The notes under the pieces were generated by a model. That model did no database searches and was not told the origin of the DNA. It was given only the letters and a program-made list of their open reading frames with translations. From SFTJ01 sp045613305 (GTDB taxonomy: Bacteria > Bacteroidota > Bacteroidia > Bacteroidales > Muribaculaceae), in assembly GCA_045613305.1 (NCBI GenBank), contig JAZLAU010000026.1, positions 51,283 through 115,282 of the forward strand: 64,000 bases of DNA. The letters run 5' to 3'. Every line of letters starts with the position of its first letter. Positions within the stretch are counted from its first letter, which is position 1. Positions 44,047-52,994 of this stretch are shown here, piece after piece. Position numbers and translations under genes: made by a program.

Positions 44047-44078
44047 TTTGGTAATTAGAGAATTAGTTTGTATCTTTG
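44047..44078 (+). promoter_or_regulatory. Promoter of the ribosomal supercluster
   Basis: TTTG at 44047-44050, 20 nt, TATCTTTG at 44071-44078: an exact consensus. It is the only good promoter I find for the 18-kb cluster, and gives a leader of about 130 nt before rpsL. Confidence 0.92.
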
Positions 44079-44106
44079 CATCGCTTTAAGCGCTAAATGT
44101 GTGCTG

Positions 44107-44140
44107 AAATCTGAACTAAATTGCTGATTTAGTGAGATTT
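44107..44140 (+). promoter_or_regulatory. Hairpin in the rpsL leader
   Basis: AAATCT and ACTAAAT pair with ATTTAGT and AGATTT to give 13 bp with a small 2x1 internal loop and a TGCTG terminal loop. It lies in the untranslated leader 79 nt before the rpsL ATG. It has no T tract, so a protein-binding regulatory element is more likely than a terminator. Confidence 0.5.
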
Positions 44141-44218
44141 GGGTGCGCATATGAGTGTGAAAAGACGAGAAATAAATACATAAAGTTTAACAAATTTAAA
44201 AGTAAAAACAGAACTAAG

Positions 44219-44602
44219 ATGCCTACAATTCAGCAATTAGTAAGAAAAGGCCGAGTAACTTTGGAAGACAAGAGTAAGTCGCCAGCTTTGGATTCATGCC
44301 CACAACGTCGTGGCGTGTGCGTTCGTGTTTACACAACAACTCCAAAGAAGCCTAACTCTGCAATGCGTAAGGTGGCTCGTGTAAGATTAACCAACGGCAA
44401 AGAAGTGAACTCTTACATTCCAGGAGAAGGACACAACTTGCAAGAACACTCAATCGTAATGGTTCGTGGTGGTCGTGTTAAGGACCTTCCAGGTGTTAGA
44501 TATCACGTTGTTCGTGGTACTCTTGATACAGCTGGTGTTGCAAGCCGCACACAACGCCGTTCTAAGTACGGAGCTAAGCGTCCAAAGGCTGCTAAGAAGT
44601 AA
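44219..44602 (+). CDS. rpsL: 30S ribosomal protein S12
   Basis: A 127-residue decoding-centre protein. The PKKPNSA loop (K43, K44) and GGRVKDLPG (K88, D89) carry the residues at which streptomycin resistance changes occur; both are wild type. The start at MPTIQQL is chosen over an upstream in-frame ATG at 44132, which falls inside the leader. It is the first gene of the str segment. Confidence 0.98.
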   Translation: MPTIQQLVRKGRVTLEDKSKSPALDSCPQRRGVCVRVYTTTPKKPNSAMRKVARVRLTNGKEVNSYIPGEGHNLQEHSIVMVRGGRVKDLPGVRYHVVRGTLDTAGVASRTQRRSKYGAKRPKAAKK

Positions 44603-44765
44603 TCGCGTTTTCTTTACTAGACAAAAACAAATTTAATTTTTAAACTTAGTTTTTGGTTTTATTGGATTGATTTAAGATCAGGTTGAGTAAATGGCGCAAG
44701 AGAGCGCTGTTGAAGAACAAAGAAGCAAACAACCAAGCGGACTAAAACTACAACAATTAACAACA

Positions 44766-45242
44766 ATGAGAAAGGCTAAGCCAAAGAAAAGGGTCATTCT
44801 ACCTGACCCAGTGTATGGTGATGTAAGAGTTTCAAAATTCGTGAATCACCTAATGTATGATGGTAAGAAGAATACATCATACACAATTTTCTATTCTGCT
44901 CTTGACATCGTTGCTGGCAAGATGAAGAATGAAGAAAAACCAGCGCTAGAAATCTGGAAGAAGGCGTTGGAAAACATCACTCCACAAGTGGAAGTTAAGT
45001 CACGCCGTATCGGTGGTGCAACTTTCCAAGTGCCAACTGAAATCCGTCCTGACCGTAAGGAGTCAATATCAATGAAAAATCTAATTATCTATGCACGTAA
45101 GCGTGGTGGCAAGACAATGGCCGACAAGCTTGCAGCAGAGATTATGGATGCTTATAACGAACAAGGTGGTGCGTTCAAGCGTAAGGAAGATATGCACCGT
45201 ATGGCTGAAGCTAACCGTGCGTTCGCTCATTTCAGATTCTAA
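44766..45242 (+). CDS. rpsG: 30S ribosomal protein S7
   Basis: A 158-residue 16S rRNA-binding assembly protein, starting MRKAKPKKR as in relatives. A further in-frame ATG at 44691 would add 25 polar residues and is rejected. The 163-nt gap after rpsL is the longest within the cluster. In E. coli the rpsL-rpsG spacer is where S7 represses translation, so this gap may hold a similar element, though I cannot identify its fold. Confidence 0.97.
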   Translation: MRKAKPKKRVILPDPVYGDVRVSKFVNHLMYDGKKNTSYTIFYSALDIVAGKMKNEEKPALEIWKKALENITPQVEVKSRRIGGATFQVPTEIRPDRKESISMKNLIIYARKRGGKTMADKLAAEIMDAYNEQGGAFKRKEDMHRMAEANRAFAHFRF

Positions 45243-45262
45243 TTGATAAATAAGGAAAGAAT

Positions 45263-47392
45263 ATGGCAACTAAAAACGACGAAAAACTAGTTTTAACCCG
45301 TAATATAGGCATCATGGCTCACATCGATGCCGGTAAAACTACTACATCGGAACGTATATTGTTTTACACAGGTTTGACTCACAAGATTGGTGAGACTCAC
45401 GATGGTACTGCAACAATGGACTGGATGGCTCAAGAGCAAGAACGTGGTACCACTATCACTTCAGCTGCTACTACAGCATTCTGGACATATGCTGGCGATA
45501 AGTACAAAATCAACTTGATTGACACTCCGGGACACGTTGACTTCACTGTGGAAGTTGAACGTTCTTTGCGTGTTCTTGACGGTGCTGTTGCTACTTTCTG
45601 TGCAGTGGGTGGTGTAGAACCTCAATCTGAAACTTTATGGCGTCAAGCTGACAAGTATAACGTTCCTCGTATCGGTTATGTAAACAAGATGGACCGTAGT
45701 GGTGCTAACTTCTTTGAAGTATGCCGCCAAGTACGCGAAGTTTTGGGCGCAAATCCATGTCCTATCACAATTCCTATCGGTGCTGAAGAAACATTCAAGG
45801 GCATCGTAGACCTTGTGAAGATGAAGGCTCTATACTGGCCAGATGAAAACATGGGTGCTGACTATGTAGAAGAAGAAATTCCAGCTAACTTGGTTGACGA
45901 ATGCGAAACATGGCGCGACAAACTTCTTGAAACTATCGCTGAATATGACGATGCATTGATGGAAAAATATTTCGATGATCCATCAACTATCACAGAAGAA
46001 GAAATACGCCGTGCATTGCGTGCTGCAACATTGAAGATGGTTATCGTGCCAATGATGTGTGGTAGCTCATTCAAGAACAAGGGTGTTCAGCCTCTTCTTG
46101 ACGCAGTTTGTGCATACCTTCCAAGCCCACAAGATGCTGACTTCGTAGAAGGTCACTCAGTGGATGATGCTGACGAAATTATCACTCGCAAGCCTTTGTT
46201 TGAAGAACCAATGTGTGCTCTTGCATTTAAGATTGCAACTGACCCATATGTAGGTCGTTTGGTATTCTTCCGTGTTTACTCTGGTCAAATCGACGCAGGT
46301 AGCTACGTGTTGAACACTCGCTCTGGCAAGAAGGAACGTATCTCTCGTTTGTTCCAAATGCACTCAAACAAGCAAAACCCAATGGAAACTATCGGTTGCG
46401 GTGATATCGGTGCTGGTGTTGGTTTCAAGGATATCCGTACTGGTGACACTCTATGTGCAGAAGATGCGCCAATCGTGTTGGAAGCAATGGACTTCCCAGA
46501 TCCAGTTATCGGTATTGCAGTAGAACCTAAGACACAAAAAGACCTTGACCGTCTAAGTGTAGGTTTGCAAAAGCTTGCTGAAGAAGACCCAACATTCCAA
46601 GTTGCAACAAACGAAGAAACAGGTCAAACAGTTATTAGCGGTATGGGTGAGCTTCACCTTGACATCATTATCGACCGTTTGCGTCGTGAATTCAAGGTGG
46701 AATGTAACCAAGGCCGTCCACAAGTAACATATAAGGAAAGCATCACTAACGCAGTAGAAGTTCGTGAAGTGTTCAAGAAGCAAACTGGTGGTCGCGGTAA
46801 GTTCGCTGATATAATCGTTCGCGTAGAACCAGCTGACGAAGGTTTCGAAGGCGGTTTGCAATTCATCGACGAAGTTAAGGGTGGTAACATTCCTAAGGAA
46901 TTTATCCCATCAGTACAAAAGGGCTTCGTGACAGCAATGAAGAACGGTGTACTTGCAGGTTACCCAGTAGAACAACTAAAGGTTACTCTAATCGACGGTT
47001 CGTTCCACCCAGTAGACTCTGATCAATTGTCATTCGAACTTTGTGCAATCCAAGCATTCAAGAAGGCATGTGAGCAAGCACGTCCAGTGTTGCTTGAGCC
47101 AATCATGAAGGTGGAAGTTGTAACACCAGAAGAAAGCATGGGTGATGTAATCGGTGACTTGAACAAGCGCCGTGGTCAAGTAGAAGGTATGGAAAACAGC
47201 CGCAGCGGTGCACGTATCGTTAAGGCTAAGACTCCACTTGCTGAAATGTTTGGTTACGTTACAGCATTGCGTACAATCACATCAGGACGCGCAACTTCTA
47301 CAATGTCGTTCTCACACTACTCAGAAGTTAGCACTTCAATTGCAAAGGCAGTTTTGACAGAATGCCAAGGCCGCGTAGATTTGTTGAAATAA
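45263..47392 (+). CDS. fusA: Elongation factor G
   Basis: A 709-residue translocase GTPase. G1 AHIDAGKTT (19-27), G3 DTPGH (87-91) and G4 NKMD (141-144) are intact, and domains II-V continue to a normal C terminus. tuf does not follow, unlike in E. coli; the next gene is rpsJ 19 nt later, so str and S10 segments are joined. Confidence 0.97.
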   Translation: MATKNDEKLVLTRNIGIMAHIDAGKTTTSERILFYTGLTHKIGETHDGTATMDWMAQEQERGTTITSAATTAFWTYAGDKYKINLIDTPGHVDFTVEVERSLRVLDGAVATFCAVGGVEPQSETLWRQADKYNVPRIGYVNKMDRSGANFFEVCRQVREVLGANPCPITIPIGAEETFKGIVDLVKMKALYWPDENMGADYVEEEIPANLVDECETWRDKLLETIAEYDDALMEKYFDDPSTITEEEIRRALRAATLKMVIVPMMCGSSFKNKGVQPLLDAVCAYLPSPQDADFVEGHSVDDADEIITRKPLFEEPMCALAFKIATDPYVGRLVFFRVYSGQIDAGSYVLNTRSGKKERISRLFQMHSNKQNPMETIGCGDIGAGVGFKDIRTGDTLCAEDAPIVLEAMDFPDPVIGIAVEPKTQKDLDRLSVGLQKLAEEDPTFQVATNEETGQTVISGMGELHLDIIIDRLRREFKVECNQGRPQVTYKESITNAVEVREVFKKQTGGRGKFADIIVRVEPADEGFEGGLQFIDEVKGGNIPKEFIPSVQKGFVTAMKNGVLAGYPVEQLKVTLIDGSFHPVDSDQLSFELCAIQAFKKACEQARPVLLEPIMKVEVVTPEESMGDVIGDLNKRRGQVEGMENSRSGARIVKAKTPLAEMFGYVTALRTITSGRATSTMSFSHYSEVSTSIAKAVLTECQGRVDLLK

Positions 47393-47411
47393 AAAATCAT
47401 TATAAAATAAT

Positions 47412-47717
47412 ATGAGCCAAAAAATCAGAATTAAGCTAAAATCTTACGATCACAATTTGGTTGACAAGTCAGCTGAAAAGATTGTTAAGACTGTAAAGGC
47501 AACTGGCGCTGTTGTAAGTGGTCCAATACCATTGCCAACACACAAGCGTATCTTCACAGTTAACCGTTCAACATTCGTTAACAAGAAGAGCCGTGAACAA
47601 TTCCAATTGTCTTCGTTCAAGAGACTTATCGACATCTATAGCTCAACAGCAAAGACTGTAGATGCATTGATGAAGCTTGAATTGCCAAGTGGCGTTGAAG
47701 TAGAAATCAAGGTGTAA
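47412..47717 (+). CDS. rpsJ: 30S ribosomal protein S10
   Basis: A 101-residue protein of the 30S head (also NusE in antitermination). The typical KIRIKLKSYDHNLVDKSAEKIV start and GPIPLPTHKRIFTVNRS block are present. It begins the S10 segment and is followed by a 71-nt AT-rich gap before rplC. Confidence 0.97.
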   Translation: MSQKIRIKLKSYDHNLVDKSAEKIVKTVKATGAVVSGPIPLPTHKRIFTVNRSTFVNKKSREQFQLSSFKRLIDIYSSTAKTVDALMKLELPSGVEVEIKV

Positions 47718-47788
47718 GTTGAAGGAACCTTAAAGTTTTATTAATCTAAAAGATCTTAAGTAATTAAACAATTTAAAATTAAAGAGAA

Positions 47789-48406
47789 ATGCCAGGATTA
47801 TTAGGAAAGAAAATCGGAATGACATCCGTATTCAGTGCCGACGGTAAGAACATACCGTGCACTGTTATCGAAGTAGGTCCTTGTGTAGTTACTCAAGTAA
47901 AAACTGTAGAAAAAGACGGCTATGAAGCATTGCAGTTGGGCTTTATCGAAAAGAAGGAAAAGCACACTACAAAGCCAGAAGCAGGTCACTTCGCAAAAGC
48001 AGGAGTTGCTCCACAAAGACACTTGGCCGAGTTCAAGAATTTTGAAGGCGAATACAAGCTTGGTGATACTATCACTGTAGATTATCTAAGCGACGCAGAA
48101 TTCGTTGATGTTGTCGGTACTTCAAAGGGTAAAGGTTACCAAGGTGTTGTAAAGCGCCACGGTTTCGGTGGTGTAGGTCAAAGCACACACGGTCAACATA
48201 ACCGTTTGCGCGCACCAGGTTCAATCGGTGCATGTTCTTACCCAGCAAAGGTGTTTAAGGGCTTGCGCATGGCTGGTCAGATGGGCAACGACCGCGTAAC
48301 CATCCAAAATCTACAAGTAGTTAAAGTGATGCCAGAAAACAACCTTCTAATTGTAAAAGGTTCGATTCCAGGCCACAAAGGTTCAATCGTTTTAATTGAA
48401 AAGTAA
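47789..48406 (+). CDS. rplC: 50S ribosomal protein L3
   Basis: A 205-residue 23S-binding early assembly protein with GLLGKKIGMTSVF at the N terminus and the RHGFGGVGQSTHGQHNRLRAPGSIGACSYPAKVFKGLRMAGQMGNDRVT core. The stop and the rplD start overlap as TAATG, implying coupling. Confidence 0.97.
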   Translation: MPGLLGKKIGMTSVFSADGKNIPCTVIEVGPCVVTQVKTVEKDGYEALQLGFIEKKEKHTTKPEAGHFAKAGVAPQRHLAEFKNFEGEYKLGDTITVDYLSDAEFVDVVGTSKGKGYQGVVKRHGFGGVGQSTHGQHNRLRAPGSIGACSYPAKVFKGLRMAGQMGNDRVTIQNLQVVKVMPENNLLIVKGSIPGHKGSIVLIEK

Positions 48407-49029
48407 TGGAACTCGCAGTATACAACATTGAAGGAAAAGACACCGGTAAGAAGGTAACGCTTAACGATGCCGTGTTTGCGATCGAAGAACCAAGCGAACA
48501 CGCAATTTACCTAGATGTTAAGCAATACTTGGCAAATCAACGCCAAGGCACACATAAGGCTAAGGAAAGAAGCGAAGTTTCTGGTTCAACCAAGAAGCTT
48601 GGTCGTCAAAAAGGCGGTGGCGGTGCACGTCGCGGTGACATCAACTCTCCAGTATTGGTAGGTGGTGGTCGCGTATTTGGTCCACGTCCACGCAACTATA
48701 GCTTCAAACTTAACAAGAAGGTTAAGGCATTGGCTCGCAAGTCGGCTTTGACATTCAAGGCTATCGATAACCAAATCGTGGTTGTTGAAGACTTCGATTT
48801 TGAAGTAGCAAAGACTAAAAATTTCGTAAACTTTGCTAAAAATCTTGAAATTTCAGGCGAAAAAGTGCTTGTAGTTTTAGATTCTAAGAAAGAAAACGTA
48901 TATTTGTCAGCTCGCAATATTCAAGGCGCGACAATTATGACTGCTTCTGAGTTGAACACCTACAAAATTCTTGACAATAAGAAGGTGGTATTGACTGAGA
49001 GCAGTGTTGCTGTGTTAAACCAATTTTAA
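48406..49029 (+). CDS. rplD: 50S ribosomal protein L4
   Basis: A 207-residue protein lining the exit tunnel. The long loop with RQKGGGGARRGDINSPVLVGGGRVFGPRPRNYSFKLNKKVK is present. The start overlaps the rplC stop by one base. In E. coli L4 autoregulates the S10 operon; no equivalent leader is obvious here. Confidence 0.97.
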   Translation: MELAVYNIEGKDTGKKVTLNDAVFAIEEPSEHAIYLDVKQYLANQRQGTHKAKERSEVSGSTKKLGRQKGGGGARRGDINSPVLVGGGRVFGPRPRNYSFKLNKKVKALARKSALTFKAIDNQIVVVEDFDFEVAKTKNFVNFAKNLEISGEKVLVVLDSKKENVYLSARNIQGATIMTASELNTYKILDNKKVVLTESSVAVLNQF

Positions 49030-49033
49030 TGAT

Positions 49034-49039
49034 AGGAGG
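49034..49039 (+). promoter_or_regulatory. Strong Shine-Dalgarno sequence of rplW
   Basis: AGGAGG lies exactly 8 nt before the ATG at 49048. Most neighbours have no such motif. Confidence 0.85.
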
Positions 49040-49047
49040 TATAAATA

Positions 49048-49338
49048 ATGGATATTACAATTCAACCAATCGTAACCGAAAAGGCAAATGCGATTACTGA
49101 AAAGTCGGGTCGTAACTCGTTCCGTGTATCTCCTGACGCAAACAAATTTCAAATCAAGGACTTGATTGAAAAGTTGTATGACGTTAAGGTTGTGTCAGTT
49201 AACACAATGAACTATAGCGGCAAGCGCAAGCAACGTTATACTAAGAGTGGTCTTATCCGTGGCAAGATGGCAGCGTTTAAGAAGGCTGTAGTAACACTTG
49301 CTGAAGGACAAACTATTGATTTTTATAGCAATATTTAA
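49048..49338 (+). CDS. rplW: 50S ribosomal protein L23
   Basis: A 96-residue protein at the tunnel exit, docking site for trigger factor and SRP. The IVTEKANAITE start and the YDVKVVSVNTMNYSGKRKQRYTKSG loop identify it. Unlike most genes here it has a perfect AGGAGG before the start. Confidence 0.97.
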   Translation: MDITIQPIVTEKANAITEKSGRNSFRVSPDANKFQIKDLIEKLYDVKVVSVNTMNYSGKRKQRYTKSGLIRGKMAAFKKAVVTLAEGQTIDFYSNI

Positions 49339-49347
49339 TAATAAGAA

Positions 49348-50172
49348 ATGGCAGTAAGAAAATTGAAGCCCACAACACCGGGGCAAAGACACAAGATTAT
49401 TGGTGTATTTGATGACATCACTGCTAGTGCACCAGAGAAATCGCTTGTTGTCGGTAAGAAATCAACAGGTGGCCGTAACAGCGAAGGTCACCGCACAATG
49501 CGCTACCTAGGTGGTGGCCACAAGCGTAAGCTTCGTCTTATCGACTTTAAGCGTAATAAAGACGGTGTTCCAGCAACAGTAAAGGCTATTGAATACGATC
49601 CAAACCGTTCGGCTCGTATCGCATTGCTTTATTATGTTGATGGTTCAAAGGCTTACATTATCGCACCCAACGGTCTAGAAGTTGGCTCTACAGTAGTAAG
49701 CGGTGAAAATGCAACCCCAGACTTGGGAAATGCACTTCCACTAAGAAGCATACCTGTTGGTACTTTAATTCACAACATCGAGTTGCGTCCAGGTCAAGGT
49801 GCAAAGATTGCACGTAGCGCCGGCAACTTCGCTCAGTTGACTTCGAGAGAAGGAAATTACGCAATCGTCAAATTACCTTCGGGCGAAACTAGAAAGATTC
49901 TTGCTACTTGCAAGGCAACAATCGGTGTGGTAGGCAACAGCGACCACGCATTGGAGCAATCAGGTAAGGCAGGTCGCTCTCGTTGGTTAGGACGTCGTCC
50001 ACACAACCGTGGTGTAGTTATGAACCCAGTAGATCACCCAATGGGTGGTGGTGAAGGCCGTCAATCAGGGGGTCACCCACGTTCACGTACTGGTTTGTAC
50101 GCTAAGGGCTTGAAGACACGTGCACCAAAGAAGCAATCTTCTAAGTACATTATTGAAAGAAGAAAAAAGTAA
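49348..50172 (+). CDS. rplB: 50S ribosomal protein L2
   Basis: A 274-residue protein near the peptidyl-transferase centre. RYLGGGHKRKLRLIDFKR and the C-terminal NPVDHPMGGGEGR block are present. It starts 9 nt after rplW. Confidence 0.98.
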   Translation: MAVRKLKPTTPGQRHKIIGVFDDITASAPEKSLVVGKKSTGGRNSEGHRTMRYLGGGHKRKLRLIDFKRNKDGVPATVKAIEYDPNRSARIALLYYVDGSKAYIIAPNGLEVGSTVVSGENATPDLGNALPLRSIPVGTLIHNIELRPGQGAKIARSAGNFAQLTSREGNYAIVKLPSGETRKILATCKATIGVVGNSDHALEQSGKAGRSRWLGRRPHNRGVVMNPVDHPMGGGEGRQSGGHPRSRTGLYAKGLKTRAPKKQSSKYIIERRKK

Positions 50173-50192
50173 TTTGATTAAATCGTAAATTT

Positions 50193-50459
50193 ATGAGTCG
50201 ATCATTAAAAAAAGGCCCATACATCAGTGTAAAGCTTGAAAAGAAGGTCATTGCGATGGAAGAAAGCGGCAAGAAGGCTGTGATTAAGACATGGTCACGC
50301 GCTTCAATGATTTCTCCAGATTTCGTAGGCCACACATTTGCTGTGCACAATGGTAATAAATTCATTCCTGTTTATGTAACCGAAAACATGGTAGGTCACA
50401 AGCTTGGCGAATTCGCTCCAACTCGTAACTTCCGTGGTCACGGCGGCAAGAAGAAATAA
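50193..50459 (+). CDS. rpsS: 30S ribosomal protein S19
   Basis: An 88-residue 30S head protein with SRSLKKGPYI and the VGHKLGEFAPTRNFRGHG terminus. It is followed by 47 nt before rplV. Confidence 0.98.
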   Translation: MSRSLKKGPYISVKLEKKVIAMEESGKKAVIKTWSRASMISPDFVGHTFAVHNGNKFIPVYVTENMVGHKLGEFAPTRNFRGHGGKKK

Positions 50460-50506
50460 GGGCCCAGGAATGGCAATTTTTTACAAAAAATGAATTAAAT
50501 ACTACA

Positions 50507-50923
50507 ATGGGTAATAGAAAACAAAAATCAGCACAATTAATAAAGGAAGCTAAGAAGCAAGTTAGCTTCGCAAAGCTGAATAATGTTCCAAGCTCACCAC
50601 GCAAGATGCGTTTGGTAGCTGACATGATTCGCGGCGTTGAAGTGAACCGTGCACTTGGTATCCTAAAATTCTCGAATAAAGAAGCTGCAGCAAAGGTTGA
50701 AAAGCTACTTCGCTCAGCAATCGCAAATTGGGAACAAAAGAACGAACGTAAGGCTGAAGACGGCGAATTGATCGTGAGCAAGATCTTCGTTGACTGCGCT
50801 CCAATGCTAAAGCGCCTTCGTCCAGCTCCACAAGGCCGCGGATACCGCATCCGCAAACGTTCTAACCACGTAACATTGTTCGTGGATACAAAAGAATCTA
50901 CTAACGCTAAAATCGAAGCATAA
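50507..50923 (+). CDS. rplV: 50S ribosomal protein L22
   Basis: A 138-residue protein with the extended tunnel hairpin (FVDCAPMLKRLRPAPQGRGYRIRKRSNH). No deletion in the hairpin of the type linked to macrolide resistance is apparent. It is 5 nt before rpsC. Confidence 0.96.
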   Translation: MGNRKQKSAQLIKEAKKQVSFAKLNNVPSSPRKMRLVADMIRGVEVNRALGILKFSNKEAAAKVEKLLRSAIANWEQKNERKAEDGELIVSKIFVDCAPMLKRLRPAPQGRGYRIRKRSNHVTLFVDTKESTNAKIEA

Positions 50924-50928
50924 GAAAC

Positions 50929-51657
50929 ATGGGACAAAAAGTTAATCCAATAAGCAATCGCTTAGGTATCATCAGAGGTTGGGATTCTAACTGGTATGGT
51001 GGCAATAACTATGGAGATACTTTGTTAGAAGACTCAAAGATCCGCAAGTATCTTAATGCTCGTTTGGCAAAGGGTAGTGTGTCTCGCATTGTTATTGAGA
51101 GAACTCTAAAGCTTGTTACAATCACAGTGTGCACATCACGTCCAGGCGTGATTATCGGCAAGGCTGGTAGCGAAGTTGACAAGCTAAAGGAAGAATTGAA
51201 GAAAATTACCGACAAGGATGTTCAGATCAACATCTATGAAGTAAAGCGTCCAGAACTTGATGCACAAATCGTTGCATCACAAATCGCTCACCAAGTGGAA
51301 GGTAAGATCGCTTACCGCCGTGCAGTGAAGATGGCTATCGCATCAACAATGCGTGTTGGTGCAGAAGGTATCAAGGTGCAAGTGAGTGGCCGTTTGAACG
51401 GTGCAGAAATGGCACGTTCAGAAATGTTCAAGGAAGGCCGTACACCACTTCATACTTTGCGCGCTGACATCGACTATGCTTTGGTACCAGCTTTGACTAA
51501 GGTCGGCTTGATCGGTATCAAGGTTTGGATTTGCCGCGGTGAAGTGTATGGCAAGAAGGATCTTGCACCACAATTCACTACAAACAGCAAGGAAGGTCGT
51601 GGTAATAACAACGGAGCACGCAAGGGCGGCTTCAGAAAGCAAAAAAACAATCGTTAA
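50929..51657 (+). CDS. rpsC: 30S ribosomal protein S3
   Basis: A 242-residue protein with a KH domain (GVIIGKAGSEVDKLKEEL) at the mRNA entry site, and a basic C-terminal extension rich in Gly, Asn and Arg. Confidence 0.98.
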   Translation: MGQKVNPISNRLGIIRGWDSNWYGGNNYGDTLLEDSKIRKYLNARLAKGSVSRIVIERTLKLVTITVCTSRPGVIIGKAGSEVDKLKEELKKITDKDVQINIYEVKRPELDAQIVASQIAHQVEGKIAYRRAVKMAIASTMRVGAEGIKVQVSGRLNGAEMARSEMFKEGRTPLHTLRADIDYALVPALTKVGLIGIKVWICRGEVYGKKDLAPQFTTNSKEGRGNNNGARKGGFRKQKNNR

Positions 51658-51682
51658 ACCGACACATTTTTAGTACAGAACA

Positions 51683-52114
51683 ATGTTACAACCTAGAAGA
51701 CTAAAATACAGAAGACCTGCCAAGGGCGTCAGCAAGGGCGTCGCTGGTCGTGGTAACCAGTTGGCTTTCGGTTCATTCGGTATCAAATCTCTTGAAACAA
51801 AGTGGATCACAGCTCGTCAAATCGAAGCTGCCCGTGTAGCAGTAACACGCCACATGCAACGTCAAGGTCAAATTTGGATCCGAATCTTCCCAGATAAGCC
51901 AATCACTAAGAAGCCTGCCGATGTACGTATGGGTAAGGGTAAAGGTTCTCCAGAAGCTTACGTTTTCCCAATCACTCCAGGCCGTATAATTTTTGAAGTT
52001 GAAGGCGTTAGCTACGATATCGCTAAGGAAGCGCTTCGTTTGGCTGCTCAAAAACTTCCAGTTACAACCAAGTTTGTCGTAAGACGCGATTACGACCCAT
52101 CTCAAAACGTGTAA
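51683..52114 (+). CDS. rplP: 50S ribosomal protein L16
   Basis: A 143-residue protein at the A site. LQPRRLKYRRPAKGV, GRGNQLAFGSFGIKSLE and RMGKGKGSPEAYVFP are typical. Confidence 0.98.
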   Translation: MLQPRRLKYRRPAKGVSKGVAGRGNQLAFGSFGIKSLETKWITARQIEAARVAVTRHMQRQGQIWIRIFPDKPITKKPADVRMGKGKGSPEAYVFPITPGRIIFEVEGVSYDIAKEALRLAAQKLPVTTKFVVRRDYDPSQNV

Positions 52115-52126
52115 TATAGATAGATT

Positions 52127-52324
52127 ATGAAAAAGGAAGAAATCAAAGAATTAAGCACCAAGGAATTGCAAGATCGCCTTGAAGTGGCTGAAAAGGAATA
52201 TCTTCAACTAAAGATCAATCACTCTATCTCACCATTGGATAATCCTGCAAAGATTACTGCAGATAGAAGAATGATTGCACGTATGAAGACTGAGTTGCGT
52301 GCTCGTGAACTAAACATTAAATAA
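52127..52324 (+). CDS. rpmC: 50S ribosomal protein L29
   Basis: A 65-residue two-helix protein at the tunnel exit, with EIKELSTKELQDRLEVAEKEYLQLK and the ADRRMIARMKTEL helix. Confidence 0.96.
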   Translation: MKKEEIKELSTKELQDRLEVAEKEYLQLKINHSISPLDNPAKITADRRMIARMKTELRARELNIK

Positions 52325-52338
52325 TCCCAAGACATAAC

Positions 52339-52596
52339 ATGGAAAAGAGAAATTTGAGAAAAGAAAGAATTGGGGTTGTTTCAAGCAACAAGGGTGACAA
52401 GACTATCACTGTTACTATCAAGTGGAAGGAGAAACACCCAATTTATGGTAAGTTTGTCAACAAGACAAAGAAATACCATGCTCACGATGAAAAGAATGAG
52501 TGCAATATCGGCGATACAGTGCGCCTAATGGAAACTCGTCCGTTGAGCAAAACTAAGAGATGGAGATTAGTAGAAATAATCGAAAAAGCTAAGTAA
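52339..52596 (+). CDS. rpsQ: 30S ribosomal protein S17
   Basis: An 85-residue OB-fold protein: RKERIGVVSSNKGDKTITV and RPLSKTKRWRLVEI. It ends 2 nt before rplN. Confidence 0.97.
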   Translation: MEKRNLRKERIGVVSSNKGDKTITVTIKWKEKHPIYGKFVNKTKKYHAHDEKNECNIGDTVRLMETRPLSKTKRWRLVEIIEKAK

Positions 52597-52598
52597 TT

Positions 52599-52964
52599 AT
52601 GATACAGACTGAAAGTCGATTAGTAGTAGCAGATAACAGTGGCGCACGTGAAGTGCTTTGCATCCGTGTACTAGGTGGTACAGGTCGCCGTTACGCTTCA
52701 GTAGGTGACATCATCGTAGTTACCGTAAAGAACGCTATCCCTTCTTCTGACGTGAAGAAAGGTACTGTATCGAAGGCAGTAGTTGTTAGAACAAAGAAGG
52801 AAATCCGTCGTGCAGACGGTTCTTACATCCGTTTTGACGATAATGCATGCGTGTTATTGAATGCATCAGGTGAATTGAGAGGTACTCGTATCTTTGGTCC
52901 TGTGGCTCGTGAATTGCGTGCAACAAACATGAAGATCGTTTCATTGGCGCCTGAAGTTCTTTAA
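52599..52964 (+). CDS. rplN: 50S ribosomal protein L14
   Basis: A 121-residue protein at the subunit interface: MIQTESRLVVADNSGAREVLCIRVLGG at the start and RIFGPVARELRATNMKIVSLAPEVL at the end. It opens the spc segment. Confidence 0.98.
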   Translation: MIQTESRLVVADNSGAREVLCIRVLGGTGRRYASVGDIIVVTVKNAIPSSDVKKGTVSKAVVVRTKKEIRRADGSYIRFDDNACVLLNASGELRGTRIFGPVARELRATNMKIVSLAPEVL

Positions 52965-52994
52965 TCAAAATTAATAAAGAGAATAATTAAGAAT

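Larger units (their letters stand above)
43646..44218. other. 573-nt intergenic region upstream of the ribosomal cluster
   Basis: It separates the divergent GlmU-like gene and rpsL. It contains a minus-strand TAAATTTG (43690-43683), which is a likely -7 for the GlmU-like gene, a CCCCT/AGGGG hairpin and four G4 runs (43962-44037), the str promoter (44047-44078), and a leader hairpin (44107-44140). I see no gene in 43715-43960. Confidence 0.55.
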
